DNA of 43,166 nucleotides from JBBDSJ01 sp040905025 (GTDB lineage Bacteria > Pseudomonadota > Gammaproteobacteria > Methylohalomonadales > Methylohalomonadaceae), in assembly GCA_040905025.1 (NCBI GenBank), contig JBBDSJ010000045.1, positions 1 through 43,166 of the forward strand, given 5' to 3'. This document shows, one piece after another, positions 8,269 to 16,095 of this stretch; the stretch's first letter is position 1, and every line of letters begins with the position of its first letter. The translations under genes and the position numbers were made by a program. The notes beneath the pieces were generated by a model. That model saw nothing but the letters and a program-made list of their open reading frames with translations. It was not told where the DNA came from and did no database searches.

Positions 8269-8503
8269 GGAACTTCTGATTTATTCAGAGGTTCCTGCAG
8301 TACATGGATGTACTGCCATTTTCCAACCACTTAAGTGGTTGGAAAATGAAGAAAATCGAAAATCACAATTTTCGATATTGCGTCCTTTGCTACGTGACCG
8401 CTACATCCATGTAGCACTGCTCGCGCTCTGAGAAATGGCACATGGATGTGCCGCTTATGAAGCTAAGGATGCAGTATTCATGGATGAATTAATCAGAGCT
8501 TCC
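8269..8503. mobile_element. MITE-like element, 235 bp, no coding capacity
   Basis: The ends are 19-bp imperfect inverted repeats: GGAACTTCTGATTTATTCA on the left, and GGAAGCTCTGATTAATTCA read from the right (16 of 19 match). The element is flanked by TTGA on both sides (8265-8268 and 8504-8507), which looks like a target duplication. Inside are a perfect 32-bp palindrome (8317-8348), an A/T-rich stem near 8354-8380, and hairpins at 8300-8313, 8401-8414, 8437-8452 and 8476-8489. All four share the octamer CATCCATG or its complement. No ORF of note is present. The insertion lies between DUF4870 and the last bases of the DUF3530 gene. Confidence 0.8.
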
Positions 8504-8510
8504 TTGATAT

Positions 8511-9425
8511 TTATTCCAGAGCATCAGCTGCCTCGCTCGCTGTTATACCTATATTAGCCGGTTGCACCAGATTTCGCTGTAACCAGGCGACTACCTGCGC
8601 GGTCAGACTGTTTTGCTGGCGGGTATAAAAGTGATCCGCGTCGGGTAGCGTAACTTGCTCATAGTCCGGATTTTCAGCCTGGTCGGCCGCTTCCTGACGC
8701 TTGCGGGCGCCATCACGGACTTCGGGATAATCTTCACTGCCATAGATATCCAGCAATGGTAAATCAACTCCGCTATAGAGCTTTACCAGGTCGACCTGTG
8801 GTTGCAAAAATTCACGTGCCAGCGGGCTGATAGTAATCGCCGCTTCCACCGGCGCTTGCTGCTGCAGATAACTCAGCACACTGGCCGCCCCAAAACTGTA
8901 GCCGGCAAGCACCACGATGTCGTAATTCCTGCTGCGTAAAAAATCGACTGCGGCAGCAATACGGCGGTTGGCCTCGGTGACGGTGCGGCCATAATACTCA
9001 ACCGGCTGGCGCACCGGCAGCAACGGCATCTGGATCGACAAGGTCGACCAGCCCGATTGTGGCAATTGCCGCCGCAGCGGTGCAATCACATCCGGCCAGT
9101 CGGCATGGCCGCCCATGCCATGTACCAGCACGACCACGCGCCGCGGCAACCGGCCGTAGGCAGGCTGATAAAGACCGAGAAATTCGCGGCCAGTGCTGGT
9201 CTGCAGCCATTGCGGCTGGCCCTGATGCAACTGGCCATTATCGGCCCGGCTTTGTTCCAGATCCGCGATGATCCGGTCTGTCACCCGTTGTTCGCGTTCC
9301 GCGCCGTTCAGCCCTGCCCCGGGACACAGTACCAGCAGACAGAGCCAGAAGATTGCAGGTGCTGACTGCGACCGGCTGAAACGCGGCCAAATCAACAGGT
9401 GCGGGGGATAGGTCAATCCGGGCAT
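8511..9425 (-). CDS. DUF3530-type alpha/beta hydrolase, exported
   Basis: The 304-residue protein has a hydrophobic N-terminal segment (about 22-38) consistent with a signal peptide. An alpha/beta-hydrolase fold follows: an oxyanion-region motif VVLVHGMGGHADWP, a nucleophile elbow GYSFG, and a late DADHFY carrying the likely catalytic His. This pattern matches the DUF3530 family of Gammaproteobacteria, whose substrate is not known. The start is the only in-frame ATG and puts about 20 polar residues before the hydrophobic stretch. The stop codon lies four bases from the target duplication of the MITE-like element. Confidence 0.8.
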   Translation of the reverse strand: MPGLTYPPHLLIWPRFSRSQSAPAIFWLCLLVLCPGAGLNGAEREQRVTDRIIADLEQSRADNGQLHQGQPQWLQTSTGREFLGLYQPAYGRLPRRVVVLVHGMGGHADWPDVIAPLRRQLPQSGWSTLSIQMPLLPVRQPVEYYGRTVTEANRRIAAAVDFLRSRNYDIVVLAGYSFGAASVLSYLQQQAPVEAAITISPLAREFLQPQVDLVKLYSGVDLPLLDIYGSEDYPEVRDGARKRQEAADQAENPDYEQVTLPDADHFYTRQQNSLTAQVVAWLQRNLVQPANIGITASEAADALE

Positions 9426-9586
9426 GGGTTTCAGTATAGCCGTTCCTGTAGTGTCACAGTGACCGCATCCGCACCGGCAAACATTGGCGAGATCAGCGTG
9501 ATCGGTTAAAGTTGCGGTCTTTATGCGGCCCCCCGCCAGAATATTGATATACCCCGGGCAGCGCCAGCATCGGTGACCTTAGAATT

Positions 9587-10276
9587 ATGACCCAGAAAAA
9601 ACCGGATAATTACGTCATTGCCCCGTCGATACTGTCGGCGGATCTGGCGCGCCTCGGTGCCGAAGCCGAAGCCGTCATTGCGGCCGGCGCCGATTTCATC
9701 CATGTCGATGTGATGGATAATCATTATGTCCCGAACCTGACTTTCGGCCCGATTATTGTCAAGGCATTGCGCGATTACGGTATCACCGCACCGATCGATG
9801 TGCATTTAATGATTAAACCGGTGGATCGCATCATTCCGGAATTTGCTGCCGCTGGAGCGACCTATATCACATTCCATCCGGAAGCCAGCGAACACGTCGA
9901 CAGAACCCTGCAAAGTATTCGCGATGCCGGTTGCAAGGCCGGTCTGGTATTCAATCCGGCGACGTCACTCAGTCATGTGGACTATCTGCTCGATAAAATT
10001 GACATGATTTTGCTGATGTCCGTGAACCCGGGTTTTGGCGGCCAGTCCTTTATTCCAGCGGCACTTGAGAAGCTGCGCCTGGCCCGCGAAATCATTACCG
10101 CCAGCGGCCGTGATATCCGGCTTGAAATTGATGGCGGCGTAAAAACCGAAAATATCGCTGACATTGCAACGGCCGGTGCCGATACGTTTGTCGCCGGTTC
10201 GGCGATATTCAACAGCAAGGACTACGCCGCAACAATCGCCGCGATGCGCAGCGCGCTCGCAGGTAACAATGGCTGA
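9587..10276 (+). CDS. rpe: Ribulose-phosphate 3-epimerase
   Basis: Rpe interconverts ribulose-5-phosphate and xylulose-5-phosphate in the pentose phosphate and Calvin cycles. The 229-residue TIM barrel shows IAPSILSADLARLG (catalytic and substrate Ser), HVDVMDNHYVPNLTFGP (metal-binding His and catalytic Asp), DVHLMI, VNPGFGGQSF, and the second catalytic Asp in EIDGGV. It starts the rpe-gph-trpE cluster; gph follows after 18 bases. This order is shared with pseudomonads and relatives. Confidence 0.96.
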   Translation: MTQKKPDNYVIAPSILSADLARLGAEAEAVIAAGADFIHVDVMDNHYVPNLTFGPIIVKALRDYGITAPIDVHLMIKPVDRIIPEFAAAGATYITFHPEASEHVDRTLQSIRDAGCKAGLVFNPATSLSHVDYLLDKIDMILLMSVNPGFGGQSFIPAALEKLRLAREIITASGRDIRLEIDGGVKTENIADIATAGADTFVAGSAIFNSKDYAATIAAMRSALAGNNG

Positions 10277-10294
10277 AAACCGCTTGTCAACGCC

Positions 10295-11014
10295 ATGTCC
10301 GTGATGACACCGAAAAAACTCCTGCTGTTTGATCTCGACGGTACGCTGGTCGACAGTGTGCCGGATCTCGCTGCGGCAATTGATATCATGCAAACTGAAC
10401 TTGGCTTGCCCACACGCGGGATTGATAAAGTACGCCACTGGGTCGGCAATGGCATGGACAGGCTGGTCAAGCGTGCGTTGACCGATGCCATGGACGCCGA
10501 ACCGGATGCCGACCTGTACGCACGCGCCAGCGAGATATTTACCACTGCCTATGCTGAAAATGCCTGTATTCACAGCCGCCTGTATGCCGGTGTTGCCTCG
10601 ACACTCGCACAACTGCATACTGCGGGCTATCGGCTTGGCTGCATCACCAACAAGCGCGCGCGTTTCACTGAAATTGTATTAGCCGAAATGCAGATTGCTG
10701 ACTATTTCAGCATCGTCATCAGCGGTGACAGCCTGCCACTGCGTAAACCGGATCCACTGCCATTGCACCATGCAATGAATACGCTGGAGTTTACACCGCC
10801 GACAACGTTAATGATTGGCGATTCAATGAGCGATCTGCATGCCGCCAACGCCGCCGGTGTTGATGCCATTGCGGTCAGCTACGGTTATCACCAGGATCAG
10901 GATCTGACGACTGCCTCACCGCTGGCGATCATTGATGAATTTACATCGCTGGCCGGCATACTGCTGATGACGAATGTTAGCTGCAGCCATGAACGCCAGG
11001 CTGTCTGCCAGTAA
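10295..11014 (+). CDS. gph: Phosphoglycolate phosphatase
   Basis: This is a HAD-superfamily phosphatase of 239 residues. It has motif I DLDGT at 13-17, a helical cap domain, CITNK (motif II), RKPDPLPLHHAM (motif III Lys) and GDSMSDLHAANAAG (motif IV). Gph removes 2-phosphoglycolate formed by DNA repair or by Rubisco oxygenation. The position between rpe and trpE matches the conserved Gammaproteobacterial arrangement and supports gph over other HAD enzymes. A second in-frame ATG lies three codons downstream. Confidence 0.92.
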   Translation: MSVMTPKKLLLFDLDGTLVDSVPDLAAAIDIMQTELGLPTRGIDKVRHWVGNGMDRLVKRALTDAMDAEPDADLYARASEIFTTAYAENACIHSRLYAGVASTLAQLHTAGYRLGCITNKRARFTEIVLAEMQIADYFSIVISGDSLPLRKPDPLPLHHAMNTLEFTPPTTLMIGDSMSDLHAANAAGVDAIAVSYGYHQDQDLTTASPLAIIDEFTSLAGILLMTNVSCSHERQAVCQ

Positions 11015-11038
11015 TCAGACCGCCGTCTTTAATCAAGC

Positions 11039-12547
11039 ATGAATAATCCCCAGGATTTCCATCCCGAGCATTTCGATGCGCTGGCGGCACAGGGCTATAA
11101 CCGTATTCCGCTGTTACGTGAAGTGCTGGCTGATCTGGATACGCCGCTGTCGGCCTATCTGAAGCTTGCGGCCGGCCCCAACTCGTATTTGTTTGAATCT
11201 GTTCAGGGCGGCGAAAAATGGGGCCGCTATTCGATGATTGGATTACCGGCACGAACCCTGGTACGGGTACATGATCATACGATCACTGTCAGCCGTGATA
11301 GCGAGATCATTGAACAAACCGAAGCGGCTGATCCACTGGCCTGGATCGAAGAATTCCAGGCACGCTTCAGGATCCCCGAGATTGATCATTTACCCCGCTT
11401 CAGTGGCGGCCTGGTCGGCTATTTCGGTTATGACACTGTGCGCTATATCGAACCGCGGCTGGCGCAGTGTCCGAATCCGGATCCGCTCGGCCTGCCCGAC
11501 ATCCTGCTGATGGTGTCGGACGAAGTCGTGGTCTTCGATAACCTGAACGGCAAGCTGTATATCATTGTCCACGTTGACCCGAACACCACGGATGCGTTTG
11601 CCACAGGCCAGCAACGTTTGCAGGATATCGCCGATCGCCTGCGTGATACACCACCGGCCTATACCGCAGCGCATACACCGATGGCGGTTGATGAAAACGA
11701 TTATGAATCAACGTTTTCACGTGAAGGCTACATGCAGGCCGTCGAGCGCATCAAGGAATACATCGTTGAGGGCGACGTGATGCAGGTAGTGCCATCACAG
11801 CGCATGTCAATCCGTTGTCATCAATCGACGCCGCTGGATATTTATCGTGCATTGCGCATGCTGAATCCGTCGCCTTATATGTTTTATTTTGACCTGGATG
11901 AGTTTCATATCGTCGGCTCATCACCGGAAATTCTGGTGCGACTGGAGGACAATGAAGTCACGGTCCGGCCTATCGCCGGCACCCGGCCGCGTGGCACGGA
12001 CGAGGATGAAGACAAGGCCCTGGAATCTGATCTGCTCAATGATCCGAAAGAACTTGCCGAACATTTAATGTTGATCGATCTGGGCCGGAATGATGTTGGC
12101 CGGGTCGCCGAGATCGGCTCGATAAATCTTACCGACAAAATGATCATCGAACGTTATTCGCATGTCATGCATATTGTTTCGAATGTAACCGGCCAATTGA
12201 GGCAGGGCATGAGTGCGATTGATGTATTACGTGCAACATTCCCGGCCGGCACGGTGTCCGGCGCACCGAAGATCCGCGCCATGCAAATTATTGACGAGCT
12301 CGAACCGGTTAAACGCGGTATCTATGCCGGTGCCGTTGGCTATCTGTCATGGAATGGCAATATGGATACCGCTATCGCTATCCGCACTGCTGTTATCAAG
12401 GACAAGACCCTGCATATCCAGGCCGGTGGCGGCATTGTTGCCGACTCGGTACCGGAAGCTGAATGGGAAGAAACCCTGAACAAACGCCGCGCCATGTTCC
12501 GCGCGGTCACGCTGGCCGAAAAAGGCCTGCATCAACTGCCCGACTGA
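11039..12547 (+). CDS. trpE: Anthranilate synthase component I
   Basis: TrpE converts chorismate and ammonia to anthranilate, the first tryptophan-specific step. At 502 residues it has full family length. The N-terminal lobe carries the tryptophan-sensing segment SYLFESVQGGEKWGRYS. The C-terminal chorismate-binding domain has IAGTRPRGTDEDED, MLIDLGRNDVGRV, FPAGTVSGAPKIRAM and IQAGGGIVADS. The TrpG partner is encoded 22 bases downstream. No leader peptide or attenuator could be recognised in the 24 bases after gph. Confidence 0.97.
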   Translation: MNNPQDFHPEHFDALAAQGYNRIPLLREVLADLDTPLSAYLKLAAGPNSYLFESVQGGEKWGRYSMIGLPARTLVRVHDHTITVSRDSEIIEQTEAADPLAWIEEFQARFRIPEIDHLPRFSGGLVGYFGYDTVRYIEPRLAQCPNPDPLGLPDILLMVSDEVVVFDNLNGKLYIIVHVDPNTTDAFATGQQRLQDIADRLRDTPPAYTAAHTPMAVDENDYESTFSREGYMQAVERIKEYIVEGDVMQVVPSQRMSIRCHQSTPLDIYRALRMLNPSPYMFYFDLDEFHIVGSSPEILVRLEDNEVTVRPIAGTRPRGTDEDEDKALESDLLNDPKELAEHLMLIDLGRNDVGRVAEIGSINLTDKMIIERYSHVMHIVSNVTGQLRQGMSAIDVLRATFPAGTVSGAPKIRAMQIIDELEPVKRGIYAGAVGYLSWNGNMDTAIAIRTAVIKDKTLHIQAGGGIVADSVPEAEWEETLNKRRAMFRAVTLAEKGLHQLPD

Positions 12548-12569
12548 CGGGCACACGAGGCATGCAGCA

Positions 12570-13151
12570 ATGCTGTTGATGATCGACAACTACGATTCAT
12601 TTACCTACAACCTGGTGCAATATCTGGGTGAGCTGGGTGCGGACGTGCAGGTAGTGCGTAATGATCAGATTTCACTTGACGAGATCAGTGCGCTCAAACC
12701 TGAACGTGTAGTGATTTCGCCGGGGCCATGTACGCCGAATGAAGCCGGTATTTCAGTACCCGCCATCAAACAACTGATGGGCAAACTGCCGATTCTCGGT
12801 GTCTGTCTCGGCCACCAGAGTATCGGCCAGGCATTCGGCGGCAAAATTGTGCATGCCGGCGCTATTATGCATGGCAAGACCTCGGAAATTTATCACAACG
12901 GCACCGATATGTTTACCGGCCTGGCCAATCCATTTACGGCCACGCGTTATCATTCGCTGGTCATTGAAAAATCTTCATTGCCAGAGTGTCTTGAAGTCAC
13001 CGCCTGGACACAGACGGAAACGGGCGAGATTGATGAAATCATGGGTGTGCGGCACAAGGAATTGCCTGTCTATGGTGTGCAATTTCATCCGGAATCCATT
13101 TTGACCACCTACGGTCATGACATTCTGCAGAATTTTTTGAATTTACATTAA
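12570..13151 (+). CDS. trpG: Anthranilate synthase component II (glutamine amidotransferase)
   Basis: This is the class I glutamine amidotransferase subunit that supplies ammonia to TrpE. The 193-residue protein starts with MLLMIDNYDSFTYNLVQYLG. It has the nucleophile Cys79 in GVCLGHQSIGQAFGG and the His/Glu of the triad in QFHPESI. It is a separate gene, not fused to trpD as in E. coli. Some bacteria share this subunit with PabB in folate synthesis, which is possible here because no pabA is visible in the window. Confidence 0.96.
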   Translation: MLLMIDNYDSFTYNLVQYLGELGADVQVVRNDQISLDEISALKPERVVISPGPCTPNEAGISVPAIKQLMGKLPILGVCLGHQSIGQAFGGKIVHAGAIMHGKTSEIYHNGTDMFTGLANPFTATRYHSLVIEKSSLPECLEVTAWTQTETGEIDEIMGVRHKELPVYGVQFHPESILTTYGHDILQNFLNLH

Positions 13152-13161
13152 TGGAACATAT

Positions 13162-13187
13162 TCGCGCGGCAAGCCGCGCTCCTACAA
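13162..13187. repeat. REP-like palindrome between trpG and trpD
   Basis: The sequence CGCGCGGCAAGCCGCG followed by CTCCTACAA reads on the other strand as TTGTAGGAGCGCGG then CTTGCCGCG. This is the core of REP elements known from pseudomonads and relatives (GTAGGAGCGSGCTTGCCGCG). Part of it forms a GCGGC/GCCGC stem. It sits in the 51-base trpG-trpD spacer inside the operon. Confidence 0.7.
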
Positions 13188-13202
13188 CCCAATATAATTG
13201 TC

Positions 13203-14228
13203 ATGGATATCAAAACGGCTCTTAACCATCTGGTCAACCGCGAAGACCTCAACAGCAGCACAATGCGCGCGGTGATGGAAACTATCATGCAGGGTAAAGC
13301 GACCCAGGCACAAATCGGTGCTGTACTCGTTGCGCTACGCATGAAAGGCGAGACGGTTACCGAGATCGTGGCGGCGGCAAATGTTATGCGTGAGCTCGCC
13401 ACTAAAGTACCCGTGGATGACACCCGTCTGGTCGATACCTGTGGCACTGGCGGCGACGGCTGCAACACATTCAATATCTCAACCGCATCAGCATTTGTGG
13501 CTGCAGCAGCCGGGGCACGTGTCGCCAAACACGGCAACCGCGCTGTGTCGAGTTCGTCCGGCAGTGCCGATGTCCTTGAGGCCGCTGGCGTCAATCTGGC
13601 CTTGACCCCGGCACAGGTCGCCAAATGCATCGAGAAAATCGGGGTCGGTTTCCTGTTTGCTCCTATGCATCATGGCGCCATGAAACATGCGGTCGGGCCG
13701 CGCAAGGAGCTCGGTCTGCGCACATTGTTCAATCTGCTGGGGCCGTTGAGTAACCCTGCCGGTGCCCGTAATCAGGTACTCGGTGTTTTTGATCGCGCCT
13801 GGCTTGAGCCGCTGGCAAAGGTGCTGCATGAGCTTGGCAGTCGGCATGTCATGGTCGTGCACGCTGATGATGGTCTGGATGAAATCAGTCTGTGCACCAG
13901 TACTGAAGTTACCGAACTCAGGGACGGTCATGTGCGTAGTTACCGTATCCGGCCGGAAGACTATGACTTGCAGTGCTGTCAGCCGGAAGCCCTGCAGGCG
14001 GATGGCGTCAACGCCAGCCTGCAGATGATTCACGGCGCGCTTGATGGCAGCATACCTGCCGCCCGCGATATTGTTGCACTTAATGCCGGTGCGGCGATCT
14101 ATGTCGCCGACTGTAGCACCGATCTGTCAGCCGGGATACACAAGGCATTGGCCGTTATCAACGATGGCAGCGCCCGGGCCCGGCTGGATGAACTGATCAA
14201 GTTCACACAACAATATGCAACATCATAA
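13203..14228 (+). CDS. trpD: Anthranilate phosphoribosyltransferase
   Basis: TrpD joins anthranilate to PRPP. The 341-residue protein has the class IV phosphoribosyltransferase signatures: VDTCGTGGDGCNTFNIST (PRPP loop), KHGNRAVSSSSGSADVLE (anthranilate and Mg sites) and NLLGPLSNPAGA. It is the third gene of the tryptophan operon and is separated from trpG by a short spacer carrying a REP-like palindrome. Confidence 0.97.
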   Translation: MDIKTALNHLVNREDLNSSTMRAVMETIMQGKATQAQIGAVLVALRMKGETVTEIVAAANVMRELATKVPVDDTRLVDTCGTGGDGCNTFNISTASAFVAAAAGARVAKHGNRAVSSSSGSADVLEAAGVNLALTPAQVAKCIEKIGVGFLFAPMHHGAMKHAVGPRKELGLRTLFNLLGPLSNPAGARNQVLGVFDRAWLEPLAKVLHELGSRHVMVVHADDGLDEISLCTSTEVTELRDGHVRSYRIRPEDYDLQCCQPEALQADGVNASLQMIHGALDGSIPAARDIVALNAGAAIYVADCSTDLSAGIHKALAVINDGSARARLDELIKFTQQYATS

Positions 14229-14249
14229 TTAGAACCCGTTCTTGCTGTC

Positions 14250-15068
14250 ATGATTTCACTGAAAACGCCGGACATCCTCAAACGCATTCTTGACCGCAAG
14301 GCAGAAGAAGTTGTCACGCGCAAACAACAGACACCGCAAGCCGAACTGCAGGCAAGACTGGCCGACCAGGATAGCCCGCGCGGTTTTTATAACGCTATCC
14401 AGATGCAGGTTGAAGCCGGCCATTCTGCCGTCATCGCTGAAATCAAGAAAGCCTCGCCAAGCAAAGGCGTCTTGCGGGAAAATTATGATCCGGCGACAAT
14501 TGCAAAAAGTTACGCTGCAGCCGGTGCCAGCTGTCTGTCTATCCTGACAGATATCGATTTCTTTCAGGGCCATGACGACCATCTTGTCGCCGCCCGCGCA
14601 GCCTGTACTCTGCCGGTATTACGCAAGGATTTTGTCATTGATCCTTATCAATTGTATGAGGCGCGCGCACTCGGCGCAGATTGCATCCTGATCATTGTCG
14701 CGGCGCTGGAGGATCAACTCATGCAGGAACTGGTCTGGTGTGCCCGGGATCTTGGGCTTGATGTGCTTGTTGAAGTACATGATCGTGAAGAACTCGAACG
14801 TGGACTTATGCTGCGCACGCCATTGATCGGGATCAATAATCGTAACCTGCGTACTTTTGAAACATCACTCGATACCACACTCGGCTTGTTGACCGATGTG
14901 TTTCATGATCGCACCGTTGTCAGTGAAAGCGGTATCCACAGCCGTGAAGATATTGCCTTGCTGCGCAAACGTGGTGTACATGCATTTCTGGTAGGCGAAG
15001 CATTTATGAGCGTGCCGGAACCGGGCGATAAGCTGCGGGAATTATTAGGGCAGACTGACGTCAAATAA
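14250..15068 (+). CDS. trpC: Indole-3-glycerol phosphate synthase
   Basis: TrpC closes the indole ring of carboxyphenylamino-deoxyribulose phosphate. The 272-residue single-domain TIM barrel shows AEIKKASPSKGVLRE (catalytic Lys and Glu region), LTDIDFFQGHDDHL, VLRKDFVIDPYQLYEAR, IGINNRNLRTFET and VSESGIHSREDI. No TrpF domain is fused to it, unlike in enterobacteria. trpF, trpB and trpA are not in the window and must lie elsewhere. It ends the trpEGDC run, and no clear terminator was seen before the next gene. Confidence 0.97.
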   Translation: MISLKTPDILKRILDRKAEEVVTRKQQTPQAELQARLADQDSPRGFYNAIQMQVEAGHSAVIAEIKKASPSKGVLRENYDPATIAKSYAAAGASCLSILTDIDFFQGHDDHLVAARAACTLPVLRKDFVIDPYQLYEARALGADCILIIVAALEDQLMQELVWCARDLGLDVLVEVHDREELERGLMLRTPLIGINNRNLRTFETSLDTTLGLLTDVFHDRTVVSESGIHSREDIALLRKRGVHAFLVGEAFMSVPEPGDKLRELLGQTDVK

Positions 15069-15127
15069 CCCTGCCTATAGAAAATTATCAGCTGACTGCA
15101 ATACTTATCCATCTAAAGGAGTTATTT

Positions 15128-16027
15128 ATGCAGAGATCAAATTATTTGCTGGCGGGCGTATTCAGCCTGCTGTTTCCACTACAGGCCCTGGCACATGGGG
15201 AAGAACTTGAACTGCAATGGCAGCTTGAGGGATTCAAGGGACCGGAGTCTGTCGTTTATGATGCCGGGCGAGATATTTTGTTTGTATCCAACGTCAATGG
15301 CGAACCCAACGAGAAAAACGCTGCCGGTTTTATTTCTACTGTTTCGGTTGACGGTGAGTTACAGGAGCTGGAATGGCTGACAGGCCTGAACGCCCCCAAG
15401 GGTCTTGCTGTTCATGGTGACAAACTTTATGTTGCTGATATTGATGCGCTGGTAGAAATCGATATTCCGACCGCAACTATCAGTAACCACTATGTCGTTG
15501 ATGATGCTCAATTCCTGAATGACGTTGCTGCCGCCGACAATGGCCATATCTTTGTGACCGACATGGTCATGAACCGCATTCATGTCTATGCCGATGGTGA
15601 ATTTGTCATCTGGATTGAAGATCCGGTGCTGGAAAATCCGAACGGTGTTTATGTTCAGGATAACCGGCTGGTAGTGGGTGCCTGGGGCGTCATGACCGAC
15701 GGCTTTGCAACTGAAACACCCGGACATCTGAAAGCTGTTTCGATTCCGGATGGTGAAATTACCAGCATTGGCTCAGGTGAACCGATTGGCAACCTGGACG
15801 GTGTCGAGGCGGATCTGGACGGCGATTTTTATGTAACCGACTGGATGGCCGGCAAGTTGCTGCACATTGAACCGGACGGTCATGTTGAAGTTCTGCTGCA
15901 ATTGAACCAGGGCATGGCCGATCTGGGTTATATCCAGGCACGCGATCTGTTGCTGTTGCCAATGATGCAAGATGGAAAACTGTTTGCCTATCATGCACAT
16001 GCTTCAGCAGCAATTCATGAAGACTGA
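15128..16027 (+). CDS. Exported SMP-30/NHL-like beta-propeller protein
   Basis: The 299-residue protein has a typical Sec signal peptide (about 1-22, ending QALA before HGEE). The mature part is built of repeated strands such as GPESVVYDAGRDILFVSN, APKGLAVHGDKLYVAD, FLNDVAAADNGHIFVTD, NPNGVYVQDNRLVVGAWG and LDGVEADLDGDFYVTDW. This matches the six-bladed propeller of the SMP-30/gluconolactonase/LRE group. The recurring Asn and Asp at blade ends could bind a divalent metal. A lactonase activity is possible but unproven. AAGGAG lies 6 bases before the ATG, and a strong terminator follows, so it is probably monocistronic or the tail of the trp transcript. Confidence 0.82.
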   Translation: MQRSNYLLAGVFSLLFPLQALAHGEELELQWQLEGFKGPESVVYDAGRDILFVSNVNGEPNEKNAAGFISTVSVDGELQELEWLTGLNAPKGLAVHGDKLYVADIDALVEIDIPTATISNHYVVDDAQFLNDVAAADNGHIFVTDMVMNRIHVYADGEFVIWIEDPVLENPNGVYVQDNRLVVGAWGVMTDGFATETPGHLKAVSIPDGEITSIGSGEPIGNLDGVEADLDGDFYVTDWMAGKLLHIEPDGHVEVLLQLNQGMADLGYIQARDLLLLPMMQDGKLFAYHAHASAAIHED

Positions 16028-16058
16028 TTGCCAGCGATAAGCCACCAGGCAATAACTG

Positions 16059-16092
16059 CCCGTGTGCATGCAATATGCGCACGGGTTTTTTT
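16059..16092 (+). terminator. Rho-independent terminator after the propeller gene
   Basis: An 11-bp stem including one G-U pair (CCCGTGTGCAT with ATGCGCACGGG) has a 5-base loop and is followed by seven T residues. It ends four bases from the stop of the convergent EAL-domain gene. Confidence 0.9.
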
Positions 16093-16095
16093 ATC

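Noticed and set aside
9965..10618. 217-codon minus-strand ORF across rpe and gph
   Set aside because: It is the shadow of two conserved enzymes, Cys/His-rich without known motifs.
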